DNA of 43,886 nt from Oscillospiraceae bacterium (GTDB lineage Bacteria; Bacillota; Clostridia; Oscillospirales; Acutalibacteraceae): NCBI GenBank assembly GCA_009777055.1, contig WRMQ01000007.1, positions 1 through 43,886 on the forward strand. Reading direction: 5' to 3'. Made by a program: the position numbers and the translations under genes. The notes under the pieces were generated by a model that saw nothing but the letters and a program-made list of their open reading frames with translations, did not search any database and had not been told where the DNA came from. Below are positions 8,061-16,265 of this stretch, piece after piece. How positions within the stretch are numbered: the stretch's first letter is position 1; each line of letters begins with the position of its first letter.

Positions 8061-9407
8061 ATGGAGCCCAAAGTCAGCTTTCGCTGTTCCGATCCGGTTC
8101 TTCAGGAAGGCTTCGCCTGGGCGAAGGGGCAGGCCATGGCCTATGTCCGCCGAACCGGCGACCCCGTGGGGCCCTGGTATGAGGCGGCGCTCCCGGAACG
8201 GGACGCGTTTTGTGTTCGCGACACCGCGCACCAGCGGGCCGGGGCCGCGATTTTAGGGCTCGCGGACTGCACCTATAACATGCTGCGCCGCTTCTGCGAG
8301 AGCATCCATCCGGACCGGGACGACTGCATGTACTGGGAGATTGAGAAATCCGGGAGGCCCGCGCCCGTGGACTATACCAATGACCAGGATTTCTGGTACA
8401 ATCTGCCCGCGAATTTCGATCTGCTGCAGGCCTGCTGGCGGGAATACCTCTGGACGGGCGACGCGCGCTATATTGAGGACGAGGTCTTTCTGCGCTGTTA
8501 TGAGACCAGCTGCACGCGCTATCTTGCGCGCTGGGACCGGGACGGCGACGGCTGGCCGGAGCACCTGCCCGCGGACGGGCGGCGGGGCATCGCCTCCTAC
8601 AACGAGCAGGGCCGCTCCCCTTACCGCGCGGCGGATCTTCTTGGGGCAATGTTCGCGGGCTTTCGCGCCTACGCGGAGATTCTGCGCCTGCGGGGAGAAG
8701 CAGAACAAGCGGAGCGCTACACTACCCGGGCGGATCAAGTGCGCGCGCACTATCTCGGCGAATGGTATGACGCGAAACGCCGCCGCTTCTTCGGCGCGAT
8801 GAAGGCTCCAGGCCAATTCCGCAGGGACTACTACGACACAGGGCATTACCTGCCGGTCTGGTTTGGCCTGCTGGACGGCTCTCCCCTGCTGGGCGGCGCG
8901 CTGTCCTGGATTCTGGCCCAAGGCCCGAACAACGTGGAGGGGAAGAGCTATTTTCCGGCAATATATTACGGCCGCGGGCTGGAGCGCGAGGGCCTTCGGG
9001 AGCTGCGGGAGCTCTGCGTGCCGGGGCTCAAGCGCCGGGACTACCCCGAGGTGTCCTTCGCGGTAATCTCCTCCGCCGTGGAGCAATATATGGGCATCAC
9101 GGTACCCGCGCCCAACATACTGCAAAGCTGCCCGGCGCTGGAGGACGGCGGCTGGGCGGAGCTTCAGCAGCTGCCCGTATTCGGCGGCAGCGTCTCCATC
9201 CGGCAGGAAGGGCAAAAAGCCACCACCCTCAAGCTGCTTGAAGGCTCCGGATTTATATGGCGCGCCTGCTTCCCGGGGGAATTCGCGCGGCTGCTTGTAG
9301 ACGGCCAGCCACGCGGCGCGGCGCAGCTGAAGGACGCCGCCGGCAGAACGGTTTCATATGTGGATATCAGCCCCGCCGGCCAGACGAGCACGGTTTCTAT
9401 AGAATAA
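8061..9407 (+). CDS. Six-hairpin (alpha/alpha) glycosidase-like protein
   Basis: A 448-residue protein without signal peptide. FCVRDTAHQRAGAAILGLAD, the acidic DRDGDGWPEHLPADG and repeated aromatic helices suggest an (alpha/alpha)6-barrel glycoside hydrolase of the GH63/GH78/MGH1-like superfamily. The glutamate in WPEHLP is a candidate acid. A C-terminal beta region (FGGSVSIRQEGQKATTLKL) resembles the sandwich that caps such barrels. It follows the uronate genes by 27 bases with a GGAGG site, so it may release uronic acids from an imported oligosaccharide. The exact family and substrate cannot be told from sequence. Confidence 0.7.
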   Translation: MEPKVSFRCSDPVLQEGFAWAKGQAMAYVRRTGDPVGPWYEAALPERDAFCVRDTAHQRAGAAILGLADCTYNMLRRFCESIHPDRDDCMYWEIEKSGRPAPVDYTNDQDFWYNLPANFDLLQACWREYLWTGDARYIEDEVFLRCYETSCTRYLARWDRDGDGWPEHLPADGRRGIASYNEQGRSPYRAADLLGAMFAGFRAYAEILRLRGEAEQAERYTTRADQVRAHYLGEWYDAKRRRFFGAMKAPGQFRRDYYDTGHYLPVWFGLLDGSPLLGGALSWILAQGPNNVEGKSYFPAIYYGRGLEREGLRELRELCVPGLKRRDYPEVSFAVISSAVEQYMGITVPAPNILQSCPALEDGGWAELQQLPVFGGSVSIRQEGQKATTLKLLEGSGFIWRACFPGEFARLLVDGQPRGAAQLKDAAGRTVSYVDISPAGQTSTVSIE

Positions 9408-9409
9408 AC

Positions 9410-9514
9410 GTACAAGCAGGCCAGCCCCCTTCGAAAGCGAAGGGGGAAAAGAATTGCCGCAGCAATTCTTGGGGGAAGTTTGCGCGTGAGCGCATGAGAC
9501 CGGCCTTGCTGTAC
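9410..9514. other. 105-nt cloverleaf-like structured element
   Basis: An outer stem (9410-9422 with 9502-9514, 12 pairs with one bulge per side) encloses three perfect hairpins: 9425-9433/9438-9446 (9 bp), 9449-9457/9462-9470 (9 bp) and 9481-9485/9490-9494 (5 bp with a GUGA loop). The palindromes work on both strands. It lies between two convergent genes. It may end transcription, but no T-run follows. A small non-autonomous mobile element or structured RNA are the other readings. Confidence 0.65.
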
Positions 9515-9561
9515 TTCGCCTCGGAAAGCGCATGCGTTTTGTTGAGAAAAATAGCGGCAAC

Positions 9562-10668
9562 TCAAAGATAAATCCAGCCAAAGGCCACGATAACCAGAAC
9601 CCAGTGGAAAGGCTTCCAGGTCACCTTCACCTGAGATTCCCCCAGAACCCTGCCGGTCAGGTTGTCGATGGCGCGGATGGTGGTGGTGCCGATGCCCGCG
9701 AAGGCGTAACTGATTTGGCCGTTGTTGTCGATGGCCAGAGCGCGGGGGTTGGTGGATTCCCAGCGGATGCGCGCGGGATCCACCGCGTCGGCGGCGGTGA
9801 AATCAGCGCAGGCCTCCTTGCGGTATAGCGTGAAGGAGGGCCGCAGGCTGATCACCGGCGGCGGGTCCTCCGGTTCCTCGGGAAGGGGCAGCGCAGCGAC
9901 ATAATCCAGCAGCGCGTCCAGCAGCGCGCCCGCCTCTTCCCAGATGAACGCCAGACCGCCGCTTTCCCGGGAAAGCCCCGCGAAGGTCTCAAAAGGCTCA
10001 TAGCCCTCATCGCCGTCATACTCGCCGGGCTTGAGAATCGTCAGCGAATACAGCGGAAGCGCAATCCCCGCAAGGGGCGCTTTCACCAGGGCCTCGATGT
10101 CCGCTGTCCCGGCCAGGGCCTCCTCCAGGTTCGCGGCCTGGATCGTCTTGCCCTGCAAAAAGTCCGAAGCGTCCCGCGCGGTGTAATCCGTGTAGGCCTC
10201 GGGATCCAGCGCGGGGGCGTCGCCGATCAGGATGGCGAGGCGGGCGGCGTCCTCCCGCCATTCCAGGGCGGAAAGCCCATGGATCAGCGCCGCGTAGACG
10301 GACTCCTCCCGGTCGCCGCCATAGCCTGCTTCCAGCGCGCCCAAAGCCAGCCAGACATCGTCCGGGCCGCCGCTGAGGCTCAGCTTGATATCGTAGGGAT
10401 AATCGATCTCCATCGCCGTGCGTTCGCTGAAATCGCGGTAATCAATCAAGGCATAGCGGATATCCGCCGCGCCGCTGGCCTCCAGCGCCTCAACGCCTTG
10501 CCGCAGGAGCGCCGCCACCTCCGCCAGGATCTCCTCCATGGAGCCGCTGGTATCGACGACGAAGGCAATATCAAGCTTCGGCTTTTGCGCGGCGAAGGCG
10601 CACAGGGTCAACCCGGCGCCAAGCAGCAGCGCCAGAAGCAGCGCGCAAATCCTCTTCATCCTCTTCAT
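9562..10668 (-). CDS. Secreted/membrane-bound von Willebrand factor A-domain protein
   Basis: A 368-residue protein with a signal peptide (ICALLLALLLGAGLTLCAFA) and a VWA domain from about residue 32 that carries the metal-site motif DTSGSM. A Big-2-like segment near residues 285-345 (WESTNPRALAIDNNGQISYA) comes next, and a hydrophobic C-terminus (FHWVLVIVAFGWIYL) could anchor it. VWA domains usually bind proteins through Mg2+, and the partner is unknown. The start ATG at 10668 has GGGGAGGG upstream; a TTG six bases earlier is the alternative. It is monocistronic and divergent from the DUF1538 gene. Confidence 0.8.
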   Translation of the reverse strand: MKRMKRICALLLALLLGAGLTLCAFAAQKPKLDIAFVVDTSGSMEEILAEVAALLRQGVEALEASGAADIRYALIDYRDFSERTAMEIDYPYDIKLSLSGGPDDVWLALGALEAGYGGDREESVYAALIHGLSALEWREDAARLAILIGDAPALDPEAYTDYTARDASDFLQGKTIQAANLEEALAGTADIEALVKAPLAGIALPLYSLTILKPGEYDGDEGYEPFETFAGLSRESGGLAFIWEEAGALLDALLDYVAALPLPEEPEDPPPVISLRPSFTLYRKEACADFTAADAVDPARIRWESTNPRALAIDNNGQISYAFAGIGTTTIRAIDNLTGRVLGESQVKVTWKPFHWVLVIVAFGWIYL

Positions 10669-10772
10669 ACCCAAAGCCCTCCCCTATTTTAATCTACGGG
10701 TTTATGATAGCACGAATGGAAGAAAAGATCAAGCCTTTTCTGTTTCTAAATCACGGCAAAGCTTTAAAACGC

Positions 10773-10801
10773 TTGACAATAAACGGCATCTGTCATATAA
10801 T
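10773..10801 (+). promoter_or_regulatory. Sigma-A type promoter of the DUF1538/P-II operon
   Basis: TTGACA at 10773-10778 and TATAAT at 10796-10801 are separated by exactly 17 bases. A leader of about 60 bases follows before the AGGAGG site of the DUF1538 gene. Confidence 0.85.
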
Positions 10802-10865
10802 AAAAAAAGAGGGCTTCATCATGTGAGCATTTTATCCCAATATGAATGACAGGAGGATTGGTAAG

Positions 10866-12344
10866 TTGAATGTATTGGCCAGCAAGCTCAAAGAGGTATT
10901 GTCCGCCGTTTCGCCGATCGTTATCCTTGTCGTTATCCTTAAGTTTACCCTGGTTTCCCTGTCGGGAACGCTCCTGCTCCAATTCATCGCCGGCGCGCTG
11001 CTCATTGTCGTGGGGCTGGCCGTGCTGCTGTTCGGCATCGAGATAGGAATTATGCCCTTTGGCAACCATATAGGCGCCTCGTTCATCAAATCGAACAAGC
11101 TGTGGTATGTGATTGTCGCCGGGCTTTTGCTGGGCTTTTTTATCAATATCGCCGAGCCGGACCTGCAGGTGCTGGCGGCGCAGGTCTCCTCGGTCATGGG
11201 CGGCTATATCCCCATGTTTGCCATCCTCATAGCGGTTTCCGTCGGCACCGGCATCATGCTGTCCCTGGGGGTGGCAAGAATCGTCAAAAACTTTCCTCTG
11301 AACGTGATGCTCGTCATTATTTATGGCATAACAGCCGTATTGGCAATCTTCTCGTCTTCCGATATGCTGGCGATTGGCTTCGATGCCTCCGGCGCGACCA
11401 CCGGCGCGCTCACGGTCCCCCTTGTGCTGGCGCTTTCCATCGGGGTTGCCGCCATGAAAAAGAACAGCAAGTCCTCTGAGGAGGACAGCTTCGGGCTGGT
11501 CGGCATTATGTCCACCGGCGCCCCCCTCGGTGTTTTGATTCTGAACCTGTTCGTGAAAACGGATAACATCACCGGGGTTCTGGAGCTGGGCGGAAAGAGC
11601 TCGAGCTCGCTGCTCGGCGCGTTCTTCGCCGCGGCGCCGAAGGTGGCGCTGGAGTCGCTGATCGCGCTGCTGCCGATCATACTGCTGTTCGTCATTTTTC
11701 AAAAGAAGAGCTTTCGCCTGCACGCGAAGGCTTACCGCAAAATGCTTCTTGGTTTTTTATATACTTATCTGGGGCTTGTCATCTTTCTCATCGGCGTGAG
11801 CGCCGGGTTCATGGATGTCGGCAATATCATCGGTTACAGCCTGGCGAGCTATGAGAACAAGGCGCTTCTCGTGGGCTTCGGCTTCCTGCTGGGCATGCTC
11901 GTTATCCTGACGGAGCCGGCCGTTTACGTTTTGACGCAGCAGATAGAGAGCGTTACCAGCGGATATGTCAAGAGAAAGACCGTATTGGTTACCCTGTCCA
12001 TCGGCGTCGCTTTTGCCGTGGGGCTTTCCATGCTGCGCATCGCCATTCCGGAAATCCAGCTGTGGCACTACATACTGCCCGGTTTCTTTATCTCCCTGCT
12101 GATGACATTTTTCGTTCCAAAAATTTTCGTCGGCATCGCGTTTGACTCGGGCGGTGTGGCCTCCGGCCCTATGACGGCCACTTTTATACTGGCGTTCGCC
12201 CAGGGCGCGTCCGAAGCCGTGGAGCATTCCAATTTGTTGGCGGACTCCTTCGGCGTAATCTCCATGGTCGCGATGACGCCCCTGATAGCGCTTCAGGTGT
12301 TGGGCCTGATTTATAAGCTTAAATCAAAAAAAAGCGAGGTGTAA
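10866..12344 (+). CDS. DUF1538 multi-pass membrane protein
   Basis: A 492-residue, very hydrophobic protein with about twelve membrane segments in two related halves. Each half holds a small-residue loop, such as IEIGIMPFGNHIGASFIKSN and later ILTEPAVYVLTQQIESVTSG, plus SDMLAIGFDASGATTGALTV and IAFDSGGVASGPMTATFILA. These match the DUF1538 family, suspected but not proven to be transporters. I prefer the TTG at 10866, nine bases after AGGAGG, over an ATG at 10842 that lacks a site. The P-II gene starts 7 bases after its stop, so both are made together. Confidence 0.85.
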   Translation: MNVLASKLKEVLSAVSPIVILVVILKFTLVSLSGTLLLQFIAGALLIVVGLAVLLFGIEIGIMPFGNHIGASFIKSNKLWYVIVAGLLLGFFINIAEPDLQVLAAQVSSVMGGYIPMFAILIAVSVGTGIMLSLGVARIVKNFPLNVMLVIIYGITAVLAIFSSSDMLAIGFDASGATTGALTVPLVLALSIGVAAMKKNSKSSEEDSFGLVGIMSTGAPLGVLILNLFVKTDNITGVLELGGKSSSSLLGAFFAAAPKVALESLIALLPIILLFVIFQKKSFRLHAKAYRKMLLGFLYTYLGLVIFLIGVSAGFMDVGNIIGYSLASYENKALLVGFGFLLGMLVILTEPAVYVLTQQIESVTSGYVKRKTVLVTLSIGVAFAVGLSMLRIAIPEIQLWHYILPGFFISLLMTFFVPKIFVGIAFDSGGVASGPMTATFILAFAQGASEAVEHSNLLADSFGVISMVAMTPLIALQVLGLIYKLKSKKSEV

Positions 12345-12351
12345 TAGAGAA

Positions 12352-13002
12352 ATGGCGGGGTTCAGCTTCATATGCTGCGTGGTGAACAGCGGCAGCGCGG
12401 ACAAGGTTATGGAATGCGCTAAAAAATACGGGGTAAAGGGCGGAACCATTTCCATTGGGCGGGGGACCGTGCACAGCCGCCTGCTGGAGCTCCTGGGCCT
12501 GAACGAGGTGCGCAAGGAGGTCATTACCATGATCGTGGAAAACGAATTGGCCCACAGGGTCATGAAGGGCATCAGCACAGACATGATGTTCCACAAAGCG
12601 CACCACGGCATAGCGTTTTCCGTTTCCGTTTCCGAATTCATTGGCAGCAGAAACCAGATTGGGGACAATCCTGAAACGAATGAGGTGAAAAGCAATATGT
12701 ATAACGCGATCTACGCGGTGGTTGACCGGGGCAGCGCGGAGGATGTCATCGAAGCCGCCAACCAGGCCGGCGCGCGGGGCGCCACGATTATCAACGCGCG
12801 GGGCACCGGGGTCCACGAGGTGAAAACATTGTTCCATATGCAAATTTCGCCTGAAAAGGAAGAGGTTTTTATCATAACCACGCGGGAGCTCAAGGACGGC
12901 ATCGTAGCAGCCATCAAGGCCCGCCTGAAGATTGACGAGCCGGGCAACGGCATTTTATTCGTCGTGGACGTCAACGAAGCCTATGGGCTGCATGAGAGCT
13001 GA
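12352..13002 (+). CDS. Tandem P-II (GlnB-like) regulatory protein
   Basis: A 216-residue protein made of two P-II-like halves, about 1-105 and 115-216. Both begin with a ferredoxin-like strand (FSFICCVVNSGSADKVMECA; IYAVVDRGSAEDVIEAANQA) followed by GVKGGTISIGRGT or GARGATIINARGT. P-II proteins form trimers of such folds and bind ATP/ADP and effectors to control transporters and enzymes. Here the partner is almost surely the DUF1538 membrane protein directly upstream. The classical uridylylated T-loop tyrosine is not evident. Two fused halves would change the usual three-fold symmetry. Confidence 0.85.
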   Translation: MAGFSFICCVVNSGSADKVMECAKKYGVKGGTISIGRGTVHSRLLELLGLNEVRKEVITMIVENELAHRVMKGISTDMMFHKAHHGIAFSVSVSEFIGSRNQIGDNPETNEVKSNMYNAIYAVVDRGSAEDVIEAANQAGARGATIINARGTGVHEVKTLFHMQISPEKEEVFIITTRELKDGIVAAIKARLKIDEPGNGILFVVDVNEAYGLHES

Positions 13003-13023
13003 TAAAAAAGCTAAAGCGATAAA

Positions 13024-13070
13024 AAAAGAATACACCGCCGCGTGAATCCCACAGCGGTGTATTCTTTTAT
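13024..13070. terminator. Bidirectional intrinsic terminator
   Basis: A 15-bp perfect stem (13024-13038 with 13054-13068) has T-runs on both sides: four Ts rightward and seven Ts leftward. It separates the convergent P-II gene and the small leftward membrane-protein gene and should end both transcripts. Confidence 0.92.
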
Positions 13071-13095
13071 GGGGCCGCGCGCGGCGCGCAACTGG

Positions 13096-13500
13096 CTAAA
13101 CGAGCTTACTCAAAACAAACATCAGCCACAGCAGGACGATGAAGGCCGCTTCGGCGGGAATGGCCAGCTTCGTGTATTTTTCCTTCCAGCCCTTGTCCAC
13201 AAAGGTGAAAAGAAATCTTGTAAAAAATACGACGTTCGAAAACACAAGGCCGCCGACGAGGGCGTAATCGCCATGCCCCTTGAAAAACAAGAACAGCAGA
13301 AAGAAGCCCAGCGCGAAGGATATGCCTCCGTAATAGACCCTGATTTCCGTCACGCCGGCGGGCCCTTCGGGCTTTATCGCGAAGGAAGCGGCGTTTTTCA
13401 CCGGTTTCGCGACAAACACCGCCGCCATGCCAAGAAAATAAATCGCAAGCCCGAAGACCGCGAGCGTTACGGGAACGCTCTCAAACATAAGCTCTTTCAT
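13096..13500 (-). CDS. Small four-helix membrane protein, DUF4345-like
   Basis: A 134-residue protein with four membrane segments. The middle VYYGGISFALGFFLLFLFF followed by VFSNVVFFTRFLFTFVDKG resembles DUF4345 proteins, whose function is unknown. AAGGAG stands seven bases before the ATG. It lies 48 bases after the GtrA-like gene on the same strand, so they probably share a transcript that ends in the bidirectional terminator. The family call is moderate. Confidence 0.65.
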   Translation of the reverse strand: MKELMFESVPVTLAVFGLAIYFLGMAAVFVAKPVKNAASFAIKPEGPAGVTEIRVYYGGISFALGFFLLFLFFKGHGDYALVGGLVFSNVVFFTRFLFTFVDKGWKEKYTKLAIPAEAAFIVLLWLMFVLSKLV

Positions 13501-13548
13501 TTCATTGCTCCTTATATTTATTTTAAATAATTTGAAGTGATTCTATGC

Positions 13549-14088
13549 TTATTTCCCCTGAATTGATTTCTTCGCCGTGTCGCGCATAATGAGCTTGTTG
13601 AAGGGGAAATAGGCGATGAACTGGATCACGCTGCAAGCCATCGCGGCGATATTGCCCGCGCCCTGGGCGCCGGTGCCCCGGCTCATCATGAATTCGGTCA
13701 GCGTCGGCGCGAGCCAGGCCGAAAAGCAGACCAGCGCGGCGGTAAAAGCCAAATAGACGGTCAGCGTGATGGGAACGCTGTTGGTGCCGCCGAAGGTCTT
13801 TTTCCGGTTGACGAAAAACGCGACGACCTGGGCGAGCACGTTCGCGATGTTGATGGCCAGAAAGGCCTTCAGCCCGCCGGCCGCCACGTCGTAATTGAAC
13901 ACGAACCAGCGGAACTCCTGCGTCTCAAGTGCCTTGACCGCCGGAATCAGGTATAATATGTTCAACGTCGTGAACTGCACGATCATCGCCAGCAGGCTGA
14001 CGACGATAAACTTGGCGAACTGCCATGCCGTCACCAGCAGCGAGCCCTTTTCCTCCGCTTTTTGGTCGATGTCCTTTAGCTTTGCCAT
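13549..14088 (-). CDS. GtrA-like membrane protein
   Basis: A 179-residue protein with four membrane segments. WQFAKFIVVSLLAMIVQFTT at the start and ANVLAQVVAFFVNRKKTFGG in the middle are the GtrA signature. The family is linked to moving lipid-linked sugars in cell-surface polysaccharide and O-antigen glucosylation. A GGGGTGG site precedes the ATG. Divergent from the PIG-L gene over an 83-base spacer. The exact lipid-linked substrate is unknown. Confidence 0.82.
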   Translation of the reverse strand: MAKLKDIDQKAEEKGSLLVTAWQFAKFIVVSLLAMIVQFTTLNILYLIPAVKALETQEFRWFVFNYDVAAGGLKAFLAINIANVLAQVVAFFVNRKKTFGGTNSVPITLTVYLAFTAALVCFSAWLAPTLTEFMMSRGTGAQGAGNIAAMACSVIQFIAYFPFNKLIMRDTAKKSIQGK

Positions 14089-14171
14089 GAAACCACCCCT
14101 TTGTGATTTGTTTTTATAATTATAGCATAGAAGATTATTGATGTAAATAGAAAATTAACGGAGGCCCACTT

Positions 14172-14984
14172 ATGGCAAACAGGAAAAAATCCGGCGGAAT
14201 TACCCGGCTGCGGCGGGCGGTGATCCGTGCGGCTTCCCCTATGGCGCAAAAGCTCATGGAGCCGCCGAAGCTTGAGAGCGTCAAGCGCGCGCTGTTTATC
14301 CAGCCGCACCCGGACGACAACCAGATCGGCGCGGGAGGGACCATCGCCATGCTGGTTGACCGGGGTGTGGAGGTCTGGGAGCTCACCGTGCTGGACGACC
14401 GCTTCACCTCCCTGACGTACTCCGGCGAGGGGCTCAGCCCGCGCCAGCGGGAGGCCCTTGCCGCGCAGGCCTGCCTGGGCATGAAAAACGCGGGCTTTCT
14501 GGGCTTTGGCGACCGGACGAAGGCGCCGATGCGTGAAATCGCGGACGCCATCACACCGGTCATCCGCGGAATTCGGCCGGACGCCGTTTTCACCGTGGAT
14601 CCCAATCTGGAAAACGAGTGCCACGAGGACCACGTGAAGGTGGCCCGCGCCGTGCAAACCGCCGTGATGGACGCGCAGTTCGCCTTTTTGCCCGAATACG
14701 CGGACGGCAAGCCCCGGGAGGACATCTGGAGGGTCGGAACCCTGGGATTTTACTATACCGACAAGCCCAACACCGTGGTGGATATCTCCGATTATGAGGA
14801 GAAAAAATTCGAGGCCATGCGCTGCCACGCCTCTCAGATGTCGCCGGGGCTGCAAACGGGCATCCGGCTTCTTTCGCAGCAGCTCGCGATGGGGACGGCG
14901 TACGGCTGCGCTGAGGCGCTGCGGATGATCTCCGCGCTGCAAATGCACTGCTTCCATCTGCCGGTTGGATATTTTGAAGCTTGA
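14172..14984 (+). CDS. PIG-L/LmbE family deacetylase
   Basis: A 270-residue zinc deacetylase-type protein. QPHPDDNQIGAGGTIAML carries the metal-binding HPDD (residues about 43-46), and ECHEDHVKVARAV supplies the third ligand as HxDH. The family removes N-acetyl groups from sugars such as GlcNAc-containing lipids or thiols. GGAGG lies seven bases before the ATG. There is no signal peptide, so it is cytoplasmic. The substrate is unknown; the nearby GtrA-like gene hints at glycolipids but is transcribed the other way. Confidence 0.9.
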   Translation: MANRKKSGGITRLRRAVIRAASPMAQKLMEPPKLESVKRALFIQPHPDDNQIGAGGTIAMLVDRGVEVWELTVLDDRFTSLTYSGEGLSPRQREALAAQACLGMKNAGFLGFGDRTKAPMREIADAITPVIRGIRPDAVFTVDPNLENECHEDHVKVARAVQTAVMDAQFAFLPEYADGKPREDIWRVGTLGFYYTDKPNTVVDISDYEEKKFEAMRCHASQMSPGLQTGIRLLSQQLAMGTAYGCAEALRMISALQMHCFHLPVGYFEA

Positions 14985-14998
14985 ATTCTGACAAAATA

Positions 14999-15027
14999 TT
15001 GACAAAACATTCATCTTACGGTATACT
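14999..15027 (+). promoter_or_regulatory. Sigma-A type promoter of the DUF1667 gene
   Basis: TTGACA at 14999-15004 and TATACT at 15022-15027 with a 17-base spacer. A GAGGTGA ribosome site follows at 15044-15050, seven bases before the ATG. Confidence 0.82.
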
Positions 15028-15057
15028 GTTGGTTAGAATACTTGAGGTGATTGTCCT

Positions 15058-15441
15058 ATGTCAACCAAAGAGCTCATCTGCGTCGCCTGCCCTATGGGCT
15101 GCGGGTTAACCGTAACGCTGGGCGAAGCGGGGGAGGTCGCCGCCGTCAGCGGCAACGGCTGTAAGCGCGGCATTGCGTATGCCCATGCCGAGATCGCCAA
15201 CCCCACCCGCTCGTTTACCTCCACCGTGCGGGTGGAGGGCGGTGCGGCCCCGCTGGTCAGCGTGAAATCCGCCGAGCCGGTGCCCAAGGCAAAGCTTTAC
15301 GCCTGCGCGAAGGCGATGAACGCGGTGCGTGCCCGCGCGCCCATCGCCATCGGCGACGTAATCCTTTCCGACGTGGCCGGCACCGGCGTTGATATTGTGG
15401 CCACGAACCGCGTCGCGGCGGTCACGGCGATTGATCAATAA
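15058..15441 (+). CDS. DUF1667 cysteine-rich protein
   Basis: A 127-residue protein that starts with ICVACPMGCGLTV, a CxxCxxxC pattern, then GNGCKRGIAYAHAEIANPTR and a C-terminal strand-rich half. This matches DUF1667, which is usually encoded with a GlpA-like FAD oxidoreductase and an NAD(P)/FAD partner and probably carries an Fe-S centre. No such partners are next to it here. It has its own promoter. Its stop overlaps the end of the convergent ttcA-like gene by 7 bases. Confidence 0.88.
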   Translation: MSTKELICVACPMGCGLTVTLGEAGEVAAVSGNGCKRGIAYAHAEIANPTRSFTSTVRVEGGAAPLVSVKSAEPVPKAKLYACAKAMNAVRARAPIAIGDVILSDVAGTGVDIVATNRVAAVTAIDQ

Positions 15442-16265
15442 TCATCCAAAAAAGAATATTCCGCGCCCTTGCGCGTATAGGAAATCACTGTATCCAGCCG
15501 CACGTTGTGCATGCTCTGGAACACACATTTTTCCACGGTGGGGTGCGTTTTTTTCATTTCCCGCAGCAGCAGCTTCATCTCCTGCCGCTTGGAGCCGTCG
15601 TCACTGACGGCGTTTTTTTCCGCCACGCGGCAGGCACAGCGCAGGAACTCCAGGCCATTATAGCGCTGCCAGGCCAGGATATCGTCCTCGTGCACGCAAT
15701 ACAGCGGCCGGATGAGCTCCATGCCCTCGAAGTTCCGTGAACGCAGCTTCGGCGGCATGGTTTGAATCTGCGCACCATAGAGCATGCTCATGAGCGTGGT
15801 CTCCACCACGTCGCTGAAGTGGTGCCCCAGGGCGATTTTGTTGCAGCCGCGCCGCTGCGCCTCTTTGTAGAGGTGCCCGCGCCGCATCCGCGCGCAAAGG
15901 TAGCAGGGCGAGCGGTCGGCCTTGTCCGCCACGGCAAAGATATTCGTCTCGAAAAACGAAACCGGGAGCTCCAGCCGTGCGGCGTTTTGGAGGATCGCTT
16001 CCCGGTTTTGCGGGCTGTAGCCGGGATCCATGCACAAAAAAATCAGCTCGAAGGGCTGCTCCGAATGCCGCTGCAGCATCTGCAGCAGCTTAGCCGTCAG
16101 AAAGGAGTCCTTTCCGCCGGAAATACAAACAGCGATCCGGTCCCCCGGCGCAAGGAGCCGGTACCGCTTCACCGCGCCGACGAAGGGGTTCCAGATGGTT
16201 TTGACATATTTTTTTTGAATGCTGCGTTCCGCCGCCCGGGCGGGGCTGAGACCGCTTTTTTTCAT
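15435..16265 (-). CDS. TtcA-like tRNA 2-thiocytidine synthetase family protein
   Basis: A 276-residue ATP-pyrophosphatase. SGGKDS at residues 49-54 is the PP-loop, and PCYLCARMRRGHLY (C121, C124) is the TtcA-type cluster cysteine pair, with C210 and C212 near the end (FLRCACR). TtcA proteins thiolate cytidine 32 in tRNA with an Fe-S cluster. The gene starts 4 bases inside hydG (ATGA) as third gene of a hydE-hydG operon, so a link to Fe-S handling for hydrogenase maturation is possible but unproven. Confidence 0.85.
   Translation of the reverse strand: MKKSGLSPARAAERSIQKKYVKTIWNPFVGAVKRYRLLAPGDRIAVCISGGKDSFLTAKLLQMLQRHSEQPFELIFLCMDPGYSPQNREAILQNAARLELPVSFFETNIFAVADKADRSPCYLCARMRRGHLYKEAQRRGCNKIALGHHFSDVVETTLMSMLYGAQIQTMPPKLRSRNFEGMELIRPLYCVHEDDILAWQRYNGLEFLRCACRVAEKNAVSDDGSKRQEMKLLLREMKKTHPTVEKCVFQSMHNVRLDTVISYTRKGAEYSFLDDY

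Noticed and set aside
13042-13530. 162-residue rightward frame opposite the small membrane protein
   Set aside because: It starts inside the terminator stem and is Lys/Arg/Gln-rich without motifs, while the opposite strand encodes four clean membrane helices with a good start.
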